A stretch of DNA of 33,175 nt, from contig NZ_JAFFPR010000003.1 of the NCBI RefSeq assembly GCF_016918735.1, positions 1 through 33,175 on the forward strand. The letters are read 5' to 3'. The stretch is from Leptospira abararensis (GTDB lineage Bacteria; Spirochaetota; Leptospiria; Leptospirales; Leptospiraceae). Position 1 is the first letter of the stretch; each line of letters opens with the position of its first letter. Of the stretch, positions 16,758 through 26,582 are shown piece after piece. The notes beneath the pieces were generated by a model. The model saw nothing but the letters and a program-made list of their open reading frames with translations, had not been told where the DNA came from and made no database searches. Made by a program: the position numbers and the translations under genes.

Positions 16758-18197
16758 GTGAAGAATCAATTCAATATTGTAAATTTATTTTTAATCACCA
16801 TATCTCTGTTTTTATATCTTCAATGTGCTCCAGCAAAATTAAATTCAACTTGTGATCCAGAAAGTGAAAGTTTTGCGATAACCGCATTTTTGGAGTTTGC
16901 TTCAAGCGATGAATCTTTCTTATGCCCCATATTTTCTGGTTTTAGTCCATTACGATTAGATTATGGAACTGACTTTCTTGTTATGCGACAAGAGGAAACG
17001 ATCGGTATTTTAAAACCGTTCTCTTCGGAGCCAATAACTCATTGTGAGTCATCACCTAGTTTACCCCTTGGTATAGTTCTAGATGAATCAAATTGTGCAC
17101 TTTCGGGCACTCCTTTGGTAGGAATGAATGCAACCAAATTTATGATCACTGCAAGAAGTCGACATAAACAAATAACAATTCCGTTGGTGATAAAGTCATT
17201 GTTTATCCCCAAGTTTGCATTTGTTGCTAATATTGGATCGGGCCTGATTAATTCTTATACCATCAATGCAACTTCTGGAGTTCTTGGTGCGGGCGGTTTT
17301 GTTGCGGCCGGTGGAGGTCCAGAATCGATGGCTTTAAGTGCCAATCAAAAATTCCTAACGGTTGCTAATCGTAACACTAACAATCTTAGTCAGTTTTCTA
17401 TCAATCCAGTGAATGGGAATTTAACTATTGTTGAAACAATTTCCAGTGGAGGAACAATACCAATTGCAGCGGTTTACCATCCATCAAAGGATTTACTTTA
17501 TATAAGAAATAGCGAAAATATTGCTACTTTTTCACTAAATCCACAGACAGGAGATTTAACCTTAGTAAATACAATCGCCAATGTTTTTGATTCTTCGGGG
17601 ATTGCAATGGATCCGTTGGGGAATTTTTTATATGTTGCTTCATTTAATGCTAATGTAATTAATTCTTATGGGATAGACCCAATTTCAGGTTTCTTAAGTG
17701 CAAATCTTATTCAGTCAATTTCAACCGGTATCCGTCCAAGAAGACTGGTAACTCATGCGAATGGTAAAACTATGTATCTCGCATACGATACTGGTAGTAA
17801 TATCTCTACTTATCAAATTGATGTTAACACAGGTTTTATGAGTTCAATTTTTCCCGATACTCCATCCACTGGAGTAGTTTCTGGAGCTATCGTTTCTGAT
17901 CCAGTGGGAAAATTTGTTTATCTTGCAAACCGAGATAGCAACACAATTTCTATGTATGTTACCAATTCTTTGAATGGTGAATTGATCCCTCTTTCTCCAA
18001 ATACTGTGGCCACTGCGACTGAGCCTTTCGGGATGGCGATAGATCCTTCCGGTAAATTTTTGTATAATACTAATATCGCAGTTGGTTCGGCAGGAATATT
18101 TACGATCAACCAAGCGAATGGTATTTTAACACCGAATGGTAACATCGGAACAAGTACAAGCCCGGCTGTCATCCTAACGGCAGGAGCCAATCCTTAA
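16758..18197 (+). CDS. Lipoprotein with beta-propeller (lactonase/YVTN-like) repeats
   Basis: A 479-residue predicted lipoprotein. The signal peptide ends in the lipobox LYLQC. Residues about 60-150 look like a putative Ig-type (He_PIG-like) domain (LPLGIVLDESNCALSGTPL). From about 150 to the end there are roughly seven repeats of about 45-50 residues in which a strand such as KFAFVANIGSGLINSYTI is followed by T-x-G-x-L turns (ATSGVLG, PVNGNL, PQTGDL, PISGFL, VNTGFM, SLNGEL, QANGIL). This is the pattern of the lactonase-like beta-propeller family, here probably a surface or periplasmic binding protein rather than an enzyme. The GTG start is supported by AGGA seven bases upstream. Its promoter matches that of the lipoprotein at 12742, suggesting control by the adjacent two-component system. 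Confidence 0.82.
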   Translation: MKNQFNIVNLFLITISLFLYLQCAPAKLNSTCDPESESFAITAFLEFASSDESFLCPIFSGFSPLRLDYGTDFLVMRQEETIGILKPFSSEPITHCESSPSLPLGIVLDESNCALSGTPLVGMNATKFMITARSRHKQITIPLVIKSLFIPKFAFVANIGSGLINSYTINATSGVLGAGGFVAAGGGPESMALSANQKFLTVANRNTNNLSQFSINPVNGNLTIVETISSGGTIPIAAVYHPSKDLLYIRNSENIATFSLNPQTGDLTLVNTIANVFDSSGIAMDPLGNFLYVASFNANVINSYGIDPISGFLSANLIQSISTGIRPRRLVTHANGKTMYLAYDTGSNISTYQIDVNTGFMSSIFPDTPSTGVVSGAIVSDPVGKFVYLANRDSNTISMYVTNSLNGELIPLSPNTVATATEPFGMAIDPSGKFLYNTNIAVGSAGIFTINQANGILTPNGNIGTSTSPAVILTAGANP

Positions 18198-18235
18198 TTA
18201 GTAAACTCTGATAAATCTATTTTATTTAAATTGAT

Positions 18236-18757
18236 TCATTTGGTAATTTGTTTTTCGTTAGATGCCAATTTTCTTATGTATATAATTTTTTTAATAGTGG
18301 CTATTGTGATTCCTTGAGAATCTGTCACGTTAATCAAAAAGGTATAATCAATTTTTTTTTGTACCGACAGTAGAACCTTGATTTTATCTATATCACTTTC
18401 AGTTACTTCAAATTTTGCGATCACTGATTGGCTATTTTGTTTGATATAATCAATTTCTGCTCGTTTATCCCAAACCATATATTGGCTACCTAATCGTTTC
18501 ATTAATAGAAAAACATAAAATGGATCACACATGGAATATAGGGAACCGCCAAAGTGTGTTCCCATATAACCTTTATTAAAAAAATTCATTTTTAGTTGAA
18601 CAACGATCAGGTGTTTATCTTTTTCATATTTGATGACTTTGATCCCGGATCCAAAGAAAGGACTGTATAGATTGATAGTCCACCTAAAGCCGAGGAAATA
18701 CTCTAGCCATTTCCACTTTGGATCGGGGTGAAACGAGTCGCTTAAATTTTTCTTCAT
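18236..18757 (-). CDS. DUF4442-family hotdog (thioesterase-like) protein
   Basis: A 173-residue protein with the DUF4442 pattern: an N-terminal helical stretch (WKWLEYFLGFRWTINLYSPFFGSGIKV), then NKGYMGTHFGGSLYSMCDPF, the hotdog central-helix signature, followed by MVWDKRAEIDYIK and a C-terminal beta sheet. Such proteins resemble acyl-CoA thioesterases of the PaaI group, but no activity has been assigned here. It is probably cytoplasmic. It is transcribed away from the TetR gene at 18951, and the shared 193-base gap contains the TetR-type operators, so it may be a regulated target. Confidence 0.75.
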   Translation of the reverse strand: MKKNLSDSFHPDPKWKWLEYFLGFRWTINLYSPFFGSGIKVIKYEKDKHLIVVQLKMNFFNKGYMGTHFGGSLYSMCDPFYVFLLMKRLGSQYMVWDKRAEIDYIKQNSQSVIAKFEVTESDIDKIKVLLSVQKKIDYTFLINVTDSQGITIATIKKIIYIRKLASNEKQITK

Positions 18758-18914
18758 CTGTTTGTTCTCGCAGTATATTTTACTAATTTATAAATAAAAA
18801 ACGATGAAACAGAAATAAATTTGCTCCAAATAATTTGAACATTATATTTAAAATGTATCGTTGGAGCTATGAGTGAAAGGTGCAATGAAAATTTCTAGGA
18901 ACATTGAAATAGTG

Positions 18915-18950
18915 TTTACCAAACGGTAAATTGTTTACCATTTGGTAAAC
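18915..18950 (+). promoter_or_regulatory. Two tandem operators of the TetR-type regulator
   Basis: Two inverted repeats, TTTACC-AAAC-GGTAAA (18915-18930) and GTTTACC-ATTT-GGTAAAC (18933-18950), have centres 19 bases apart, about two helical turns. The second ends one base before the regulator's ATG. A possible promoter TTGAAA (18904-18909) / TAAATT (18927-18932), 17-base spacer, is overlapped by both. This is classic autorepression geometry. Confidence 0.8.
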
Positions 18951-19523
18951 ATGGCAAAAGCCGTTACAGAAAAAAGCGATTTGGTTCCTAAGTTGTTAGG
19001 GTTATTTTGCGGACACGGAATTGACGGAGTATCCATTGCAATGGTATCTGAAGTTACTGGTTTGGGAAAAGGAAGTATCTATTACTTTTTTCCGAGCGGA
19101 AAGCCCGATATGGTCGAATTTGTTATAATGAATGCCGAGCAGTTTCTTAAGGATAAAATAGTTCTACTAACTGAAAATAAAATGAAGGGAAAAAGGGGCA
19201 TCGAAGAGTTTTTGAACTCTTTTGTAAATGATAAAGATTTTTTACCTTATATTCATTTTATGAGTAGTTTAGCACTTTGCAGTCAAGGATCCAAATTTCC
19301 TGAAAAATTAAATTTATTCTATAAAGATTTGGCAATGATATTAGCTAAAGTGATATCCCGCGAAGGTTATTCGAATAGTAAGGCTTGGAATATTGCAGAA
19401 AACGTGATTGTATCAATTTACGGGAGTTATCTCTTTTCCTGTTCGTTGAAAGATAAAGATTATTTCGTCAATCGAATCAAAAAGATAAACAAAATTTTGA
19501 TGGAAAATCTTAAATCGATTTAA
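18951..19523 (+). CDS. TetR-family transcriptional regulator (LmrA/YxaF-like)
   Basis: A 190-residue one-component regulator. The N-terminal HTH reads GVSIAMVSEVTGLGKGSIYYFFPSGKPDM; the FPSGK ending resembles the LmrA/YxaF subgroup. The C-terminal about 130 residues form the helical ligand and dimer domain with no recognisable ligand signature. The frame can be extended to a TTG at 18942, but that codon lies inside an operator, so ATG 18951 is preferred. No ribosome-binding site is visible, because the operator occupies the site where it would be; the message may be short-leadered or leaderless. It probably represses itself and perhaps the divergent DUF4442 gene. Confidence 0.85.
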   Translation: MAKAVTEKSDLVPKLLGLFCGHGIDGVSIAMVSEVTGLGKGSIYYFFPSGKPDMVEFVIMNAEQFLKDKIVLLTENKMKGKRGIEEFLNSFVNDKDFLPYIHFMSSLALCSQGSKFPEKLNLFYKDLAMILAKVISREGYSNSKAWNIAENVIVSIYGSYLFSCSLKDKDYFVNRIKKINKILMENLKSI

Positions 19524-19542
19524 CTTCAATTGTAAAATTTGT

Positions 19543-19737
19543 TTATCTTCGCTGATTCAGATTACATAAATCATCAGAACCTTTTTTTAACAGAATCAGC
19601 TTAGTATTATTTCCTGTTAGTTGTATGATTTGGGAACAATTGTCGACACCACCCTCATTCAAATAGACTGGAGTATACTCTGCAGATTTGTCATCTAAGG
19701 ATCGGATTTTAAAAGAAAGAGCACAGTTTTGTTTCAT
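19543..19737 (-). CDS. Small hypothetical ORF
   Basis: A 64-residue frame with three cysteines (QNCALSF, VDNCSQ, DDLCN) and no signal peptide or membrane helix. It converges with the TetR gene, leaving 19 bases. AAGGGA lies about 12 bases before the ATG, which is a loose ribosome-binding site. No family is recognised. The composition is protein-like, but the size makes chance possible. Confidence 0.4.
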   Translation of the reverse strand: MKQNCALSFKIRSLDDKSAEYTPVYLNEGGVDNCSQIIQLTGNNTKLILLKKGSDDLCNLNQRR

Positions 19738-19966
19738 ACCGATTTTCTGTCCCTTAAATCTCTAAGCTAAACTGACCAATTAAATGATTCGATTTAGCAT
19801 AAAAAACTACGTACCAGGAATTGAGGAATCGGAATTTTCCTTAAAATAGAGAAAAAGATAATTTTTTGACTGAAAATACTCACTAAAAAGAGGTGGAAGA
19901 AACAGGAAATTTACTTATAGTGAACGGGGGTCTATCGATTTACTATGAACTTTAAGGACAGTTGTG

Positions 19967-20473
19967 ATGATTTTAATTAATGTAAAAAATAATATTCTAA
20001 TGTTTTCATGTATTTATTTGTTTTTGTTTTCTTGTTCAACGGAAACTGTTAAGGAAGGAACAATTGCTGCAGTAGAAAATTCTGGTTCTACCAAACGAAC
20101 TTGGAATCCAATACCTCAATGTTGCGACTTACATTCAGAATTTTTAGGTGTTGTTGTACTAAGTAAAGTTTGTGTATCGGATACGGAAACAAAATTAGAA
20201 TTATATACAAAAGAATCTAAAAAAGTCTGTGTATTGAAAGAGGGGATGGTGTTTCGAGATGATTTGGGAACTTCCTATCCTTTCTTAAAATCTGAGGGAG
20301 TAGGGCTTTGCCCGAAAAGAATCCAGATGAAGAACACTCCTTTCACTTTACATTTCCAAAGTATCTCTTCTCTTGCCAGCTCTTTCGATTTGATTGAGGA
20401 CAAAAATGCAAAACATGCAAACAAACCTTGGGTCTTTGAGAAGGTGGATTTGGCTCAATGTATTTGGAAATAA
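19967..20473 (+). CDS. Hypothetical lipoprotein
   Basis: A 168-residue predicted lipoprotein. The signal helix (MFSCIYLFLFSC) ends in the lipobox LFSC, followed by STETVKEG. The mature part holds six further cysteines (PQCCDLH, SKVCVSD, KKVCVLK, GLCPKR, AQCIW), suggesting disulphides. I do not recognise the family. ATG 19967 is preferred because AAGGA lies eight bases upstream; a GTG directly before it (19964) is the alternative. A bidirectional terminator separates it from the convergent katG-HiPIP unit. Confidence 0.7.
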   Translation: MILINVKNNILMFSCIYLFLFSCSTETVKEGTIAAVENSGSTKRTWNPIPQCCDLHSEFLGVVVLSKVCVSDTETKLELYTKESKKVCVLKEGMVFRDDLGTSYPFLKSEGVGLCPKRIQMKNTPFTLHFQSISSLASSFDLIEDKNAKHANKPWVFEKVDLAQCIWK

Positions 20474-20509
20474 AATTTCGAATATTTTTTAGATGTTTTT
20501 ATCCATAAT

Positions 20510-20546
20510 AAAAACCCCTGCTAATACTGACTCGCAAGGGTTTTTG
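20510..20546. terminator. Bidirectional rho-independent terminator
   Basis: AAAACCC, C, TGC pairs with GCA, A, GGGTTTT around a loop of about 10 bases, with one C/A mismatch. It is followed by a T run on both strands. It sits between the convergent lipoprotein gene (ending 20473) and HiPIP gene (ending 20592). Confidence 0.8.
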
Positions 20547-20591
20547 ATATTTTATATACTGAAAAAAAAGTAGAAAGGAGTGTTTTACTTT

Positions 20592-20966
20592 TTATGTTCT
20601 CTGTGACCAAGCAGAACACCAACCAAGAGAAGAGACAACTCCTGCACTGATAATATTGCACTTACCCCAGCTATCGTTCAATTTTGAATACTGTGCACAG
20701 TGTTTGCAAAATTGATTTTTAGCAGAAGGTTCCTTTCTTTCTGGGTAGAGTATAAAGTCTGTCTGTTTGGCATTTTGATGAAATCCTAAAGCCTTGGCTG
20801 TGGGATCCGACTCGGAGACGGGAGTGAGTCCCTCTGGAACGGATCCAGAGGGTTTGTTTTCTGCCTTTACTTCCGCGGATAACCCCAAACCTCTCCCAAC
20901 AAAGGTAAGAGAGGTTACCAAATACAATGACTTGGTTAAAAAAGTTTTACGTGAAGTTTGAGACAT
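20592..20966 (-). CDS. High-potential iron-sulfur protein (HiPIP), exported
   Basis: A 124-residue HiPIP-type electron carrier holding one [4Fe-4S] cluster. The four ligands are Cys-x2-Cys (FCKHCAQ), Cys after 12 residues (WGKCNII) and Cys after 13 more (GWCSAW), with the family's GWCxxW/Y ending. The N-terminus has a Tat-like signal, SRKTFL followed by a hydrophobic stretch (LYLVTSLTFVGRGLGLSA). Arg-Lys replaces the usual Arg-Arg, so Tat use is inferred. The ATG is two bases past the katG stop, so the two genes form one unit. HiPIPs usually donate electrons in the periplasm; here the natural partner would be the exported peroxidase upstream. Confidence 0.82.
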   Translation of the reverse strand: MSQTSRKTFLTKSLYLVTSLTFVGRGLGLSAEVKAENKPSGSVPEGLTPVSESDPTAKALGFHQNAKQTDFILYPERKEPSAKNQFCKHCAQYSKLNDSWGKCNIISAGVVSSLGWCSAWSQRT

Positions 20967-20968
20967 CT

Positions 20969-23215
<2,247 letters not shown>

Positions 23216-23285
23216 CTAGATTTAGTTTAAATTTAGAATAAATCTAGTAAATAAAAGCAAGACATTTTTTAGATTTAGTCTAAAT
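23216..23285 (-). promoter_or_regulatory. Fur/PerR-like operator pair upstream of katG
   Basis: ATTTAG-T-CTAAAT (23273-23285) is a perfect 6-1-6 dyad, the spacing typical of Fur-family sites. ATTTAGTTTAAAT (23220-23232) is a near copy, 53 bases away, set inside a larger inverted repeat CTAGATTTA / TAAATCTAG (23216-23224 and 23239-23247). They flank the likely katG promoter region. A peroxide-responsive PerR is the obvious candidate, but no regulator gene is in this window. Confidence 0.6.
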
Positions 23286-23315
23286 TTAAACTGTTGAGGA
23301 GTGAAAATCTAGAAT

Positions 23316-23649
23316 TTGTCAATGAGAACGAAAAAAAATTCTGAATCAGATTCTTTTAAGAAAGCCTCGGCGGCTCTTCTCTTTGGCCGTGAGATCGGGT
23401 CAGTCCCTCCCAAACGTTTGCTTTTTGATGATAGAAGGGAGAAAATCCTCGTGGGGATGGGTGAGCCAATACGGGTGGAAATCTATGGTTTTAGGGTTTC
23501 CTGTAAACTTCCCCATAGCAAAACAAACGTTTGTTGGAATTTCGGTTTATGTTGTCTTTCGAAATGAAACCAAACGTATACTAGCATTTACGACAACAAC
23601 CTATCGACTTCATCTACAGTTTCGATCACAACCTAGATTCAATATTTGA
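23316..23649 (+). pseudogene. Possible frameshifted small gene
   Basis: Two overlapping frames look protein-like in succession. Frame one (23316 or 23322-23567) reads SFKKASAALLFGREIG and PPKRLLFDDRREKILVGMGE. A second frame, shifted by one base, carries on to 23649 (VLGFPVNFPIAKQTFVGISV, YVVFRNETKRILAF). GAGGAG lies about 15 bases before the first possible start. A single indel around 23490-23510 would join them into a protein of roughly 105-110 residues. I recognise no family, and the frames could also be chance. It diverges from katG and shares its operator region. Confidence 0.3.
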
Positions 23650-23791
23650 ATTTTCAAGACCTATGTTTTTTAGAAGCCTGTCGTGATCAGAAAAAAAGAA
23701 ATGTGGAGAATGAATTTTTAAAGCTCAATTTCCCCAAATACCCAAGAGAAAAATTCTGTCCGGAATTTTCTGAATAGGGTATACTTGTAGA
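23650..23791. other. Intergenic leader region of eutB
   Basis: No gene seen. TATACT at 23780-23785 is a good -10 placed seven bases before the eutB ATG. Together with the lack of a ribosome-binding site, this would fit a leaderless eutB message. A matching -35 is not evident. Confidence 0.3.
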
Positions 23792-25177
23792 ATGGGATAT
23801 CGAATCACCCTTGGCACAAAAACCTACCACTTTCCTGAATTAAAAGACCTGCTAGCAAAAGCCAGTCCGCACAGATCTGGTGATGTATTGGCGGGACTTT
23901 CTGCATCAAACCAGGAAGAACGAGTGGCTGCCCAAATGACCCTCGCAGATGTATACCTTTCTGAATTCTTAAATATAGAATTAATACCAGCAAACAAAGA
24001 TGAGGTGACGAAACTCATTTTAGATACTCACAATAAAGAAGCCTTTACTTTGATTTCTCATCTTACAGTCGGAGGGTTTCGTGATTTTTTGTTAGCTGAG
24101 ACAACCGACGCGGAAGTCATCACTTCGATCCAATGGGGAATCACACCAGAGATGGTAGCCGCCGTATCCAAACTTATGTCTAACCAGGATTTGATTTTGG
24201 TTGGTAAAAAAATAAAGGTAATTACCAAATTTAGAAATACCTTAGGCCTACCCGGTCGTCTTTCTGTAAGGTTACAGCCCAATCATCCCACTGATGATCC
24301 GAAAGGGATCGCCGCAAGTTTACTCGATGGACTTCTTTTGGGCAGTGGTGACGCAGTAATCGGAATCAATCCTGCAACTGATAATATTCCGACTTGTATT
24401 GCCCTTTTGGAGATGTTAGACAATCTCATTCAAAAATATTCTATTCCCACGCAGTCTTGTATATTAACTCATGTGACCACTTCCATGGAAGTGATGAAAC
24501 GAGGTGCCCCATTGGATTTGGTATTTCAATCCATAGGAGGGACAGAAGACTTAAATAAAAGTTTTGGTGTGAGTCTTTCTATTTTGAAAGAAGCAAGGCA
24601 AATGGCTCTTTCTTTGGGTCGAGGCACAGTGGGAGAAAATGTGATGTACTTCGAAACTGGACAGGGTAGTGCTTTGTCGGCTGGTGCACATCATGGAATC
24701 GATCAACAAACGTTAGAGGTAAGGGCTTATGCAGTTGCTAGAGAGTTTTCCCCGCTTCTTGTGAATACTGTCGTTGGGTTTATTGGCCCTGAGTATTTAT
24801 ACAATGGAAAGCAAATCATTCGAGCCGGTTTAGAAGACCATTTCTGTGGAAAGATGCTTGGGCTTCCTATGGGAGTGGATGTTTGTTATACCAACCATGC
24901 GGAAGCAGACCAGGATGATATGGATACACTATTAACATTATTAGGTGTTGCTGGATGCACTTATATCATGGGAGTTCCAGGGGCCGACGATGTGATGTTA
25001 TCCTATCAAAGTACATCCTTTCATGATGCTTTGTATCTTAGGCAAGTGTTAGGCCTAAAACCCGCTCCGGAGTTTGAACGGTGGTTACTTGAGAAGGGGA
25101 TATTTTCAAACCAAAATGGCTTTTTGCCAAAAGAAAACCGAGAACTTCGTTTGCTCGAAGAACTGTTAGGAAATTAA
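23792..25177 (+). CDS. eutB: Ethanolamine ammonia-lyase large subunit EutB
   Basis: The catalytic, TIM-barrel subunit (461 residues; E. coli 453) of adenosylcobalamin-dependent ethanolamine ammonia-lyase, which converts ethanolamine to acetaldehyde and ammonia. Conserved substrate-site segments are visible: SVRLQPNHPTDD (Arg and Gln), IGINPATDN (Asn), YFETGQGSA (Glu) and CYTNHAEADQDDMD (Asp). eutC follows after five bases. No microcompartment shell genes, reactivase eutA or acetaldehyde dehydrogenase gene are nearby, so this is the minimal, carboxysome-free form, probably a nitrogen or acetyl-unit scavenging route. No ribosome-binding site is seen at the ATG. Confidence 0.95.
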   Translation: MGYRITLGTKTYHFPELKDLLAKASPHRSGDVLAGLSASNQEERVAAQMTLADVYLSEFLNIELIPANKDEVTKLILDTHNKEAFTLISHLTVGGFRDFLLAETTDAEVITSIQWGITPEMVAAVSKLMSNQDLILVGKKIKVITKFRNTLGLPGRLSVRLQPNHPTDDPKGIAASLLDGLLLGSGDAVIGINPATDNIPTCIALLEMLDNLIQKYSIPTQSCILTHVTTSMEVMKRGAPLDLVFQSIGGTEDLNKSFGVSLSILKEARQMALSLGRGTVGENVMYFETGQGSALSAGAHHGIDQQTLEVRAYAVAREFSPLLVNTVVGFIGPEYLYNGKQIIRAGLEDHFCGKMLGLPMGVDVCYTNHAEADQDDMDTLLTLLGVAGCTYIMGVPGADDVMLSYQSTSFHDALYLRQVLGLKPAPEFERWLLEKGIFSNQNGFLPKENRELRLLEELLGN

Positions 25178-25182
25178 ATTGT

Positions 25183-25959
25183 ATGACTTTCTCAGAGAAA
25201 TGGAAACAGTTTAGTAAAGCAAGAATTGGTCTTCATCGATTTGGAGGTTCTATATCCACCAAAGAAGTGTTACAGTTTCGTTTGGATCATGCTAGGGCTA
25301 GAGATGCCGTTTTACTGAGCCCTAATTTCCCTAAGTTACTAGAGGAGTTGAGTGTTCTGGGTAAACCAAAAAGACTTCCAACTCTTTTTGTCGAAAGTAA
25401 AGTTCATTCAAAGGAAGAGTATTTGTTAAGACCTGATTTGGGGAGAAGGTTGTCTTCTGAGTCACTTGTCAACATACAGACATTGGCTGGTGAATGTGAT
25501 TTGGTTCTTATCGGTGTGGATGGTCTTTCTGCAAAAGCAATCGATGAGAATTTGATCCCCTTTTTTGAAATTTTAATGGATGCCATCAATAAAACAGGTT
25601 TACGTCTTGGCCCACTCGTTCTTTCTAAATGGGGGAGAGTTGCCATTGGTGATGAAATCGGAGAGGTTTTGAATTCTAAAATATCGATTGTTGTGATTGG
25701 GGAGAGACCTGGATTGTCTTCGGCAGATAGTTTAGGTGTTTACATCACCTATCGGCCGCAAGTTGGAAAAACGGATGAAAGTCGTAATTGTATTTCGAAT
25801 GTCCGTCCTGGTGGTTTTGGATTTGAAGCTGCCGTGACAAAAACAATGTATCTTGTAGAAGAATCAATTCGTAGAAAACTATCAGGTGTAGAATTAAAAG
25901 ATGAGATGCCACCAGAGTTTTTATTAAAATCGAAAGATCATCCGAACCTTAGCGATTAA
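25183..25959 (+). CDS. eutC: Ethanolamine ammonia-lyase small subunit EutC
   Basis: The 258-residue small subunit that, with EutB, forms the cobalamin-binding site. It carries family blocks ARIGLHRFGGSISTKEVLQF followed by RLDHARARDAVL, VIGERPGLSSADSLGVYITY and RNCISNVRPGGFGFEAAV. It is somewhat shorter than the E. coli protein (about 295), lacking part of the variable N-terminus, which is common outside enterobacteria. AGGAAAT within the end of eutB serves as the ribosome-binding site, so the subunits are translated together. Confidence 0.94.
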   Translation: MTFSEKWKQFSKARIGLHRFGGSISTKEVLQFRLDHARARDAVLLSPNFPKLLEELSVLGKPKRLPTLFVESKVHSKEEYLLRPDLGRRLSSESLVNIQTLAGECDLVLIGVDGLSAKAIDENLIPFFEILMDAINKTGLRLGPLVLSKWGRVAIGDEIGEVLNSKISIVVIGERPGLSSADSLGVYITYRPQVGKTDESRNCISNVRPGGFGFEAAVTKTMYLVEESIRRKLSGVELKDEMPPEFLLKSKDHPNLSD

Positions 25960-26065
25960 GAATATGAAAAGACTCATCATTCTATAATTTAGGTTTTGAG
26001 AAGATTAAAAAATAGAAATCCATAAAAAACAGAAGATTGACAGAAACTGTCTCTATCATTTGGAT

Positions 26066-26170
26066 AGAATTCATTCCGGGAGGAATGAGGTGAAATTCCT
26101 CAACTGACGGTGCAACCGTGAATTCTCATCCCAATACCAGGGGTTCAGAAAAGTCGGATCTTCCCACAAA
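26066..26170 (+). promoter_or_regulatory. Cobalamin-type riboswitch
   Basis: AGAATTCA (26066-26073) and TGAATTCT (26119-26126) close a junction of three hairpins: ATTCC/GGAAT with loop GGGA, TGAGG/CCTCA with loop TGAAATT, and ACGGT/ACCGT with loop GCA. The second matches the conserved P5 signature GGTGnAAnnCC, and TGCAACCGTGAA matches the P6 signature GCaACuGUaA. Downstream ATACCAGGGG and AAGTCGGATCTTCCC resemble the remaining conserved boxes (GCCACTGG and AGTCAGGAGACC) in reduced form, as in shorter AdoCbl variants. A consensus -35 TTGACA (26037-26042) lies upstream. Downstream, CCTCC (26243-26247) could pair with the GAGGAG ribosome-binding site (26279-26284) of the next gene, suggesting translational control. 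Confidence 0.7.
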
Positions 26171-26291
26171 TGAATCGCCCGTAAACGATCATTCGTTCCT
26201 AGATTGAAAGGGCCCCGGACAAATCATACCGGAATGTCCCAACCTCCACCAAACAGAGATTGTGTGATTCCTAGCTTAGAGGAGATAAATC
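26171..26291 (+). promoter_or_regulatory. Putative expression platform of the riboswitch
   Basis: This untranslated leader holds GCCC (near 26177) complementary to GGGC (near 26210), and GGACA / TGTCC (26217-26221 and 26235-26239). It also has the CCTCC element that may mask the GAGGAG ribosome-binding site of the CWC gene. The alternative pairings are inferred by eye. Confidence 0.4.
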
Positions 26292-26567
26292 TTGGAAAAA
26301 TCCAAAATGCCCACCCAAAAAAGTTCCGACATCACAAATGATTTACCGAAACATGAAGAGAAAATTTGTCCCAATTGTTCTCGAATTTTTGAATGTAAAG
26401 TTGGATCCATTAGTCTTTGCCAATGCACCAAAGTCACTCTCTCCGCAGAGGAAAGGGACTATTTAGCTCTTCAATTTGCGGATTGTCTTTGTTATCAATG
26501 TATGGAAAAATTGGCCTTTGAATATAGAATTACAAAATCATATAAAGCGATCACCTGGAGTTTTTGA
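26292..26567 (+). CDS. Small cysteine-rich CWC-family protein
   Basis: A 91-residue protein with the cysteine-rich CWC signature: CPNCSRIFECKVGSISLCQC, then LSAEERDYLALQFADCLCYQ and CMEKLAF. The eight clustered cysteines suggest metal binding (zinc or iron), probably in the cytoplasm; there is no signal peptide. The role of the family is not known. The TTG start is supported by GAGGAG seven bases upstream, the best Shine-Dalgarno in the neighbourhood; an ATG at 26310 is less well placed. It is the first gene after the cobalamin-type riboswitch and is followed by proline dehydrogenase after 15 bases. Confidence 0.78.
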   Translation: MEKSKMPTQKSSDITNDLPKHEEKICPNCSRIFECKVGSISLCQCTKVTLSAEERDYLALQFADCLCYQCMEKLAFEYRITKSYKAITWSF

Positions 26568-26582
26568 ATCGTAAAAATTGGA

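Noticed and set aside
26103..26125. CTGACGG...GTGAA considered as a hammerhead ribozyme core
   Set aside because: The invariant CTGANGA and GAAA elements are not present; the surrounding loops fit a cobalamin riboswitch better.
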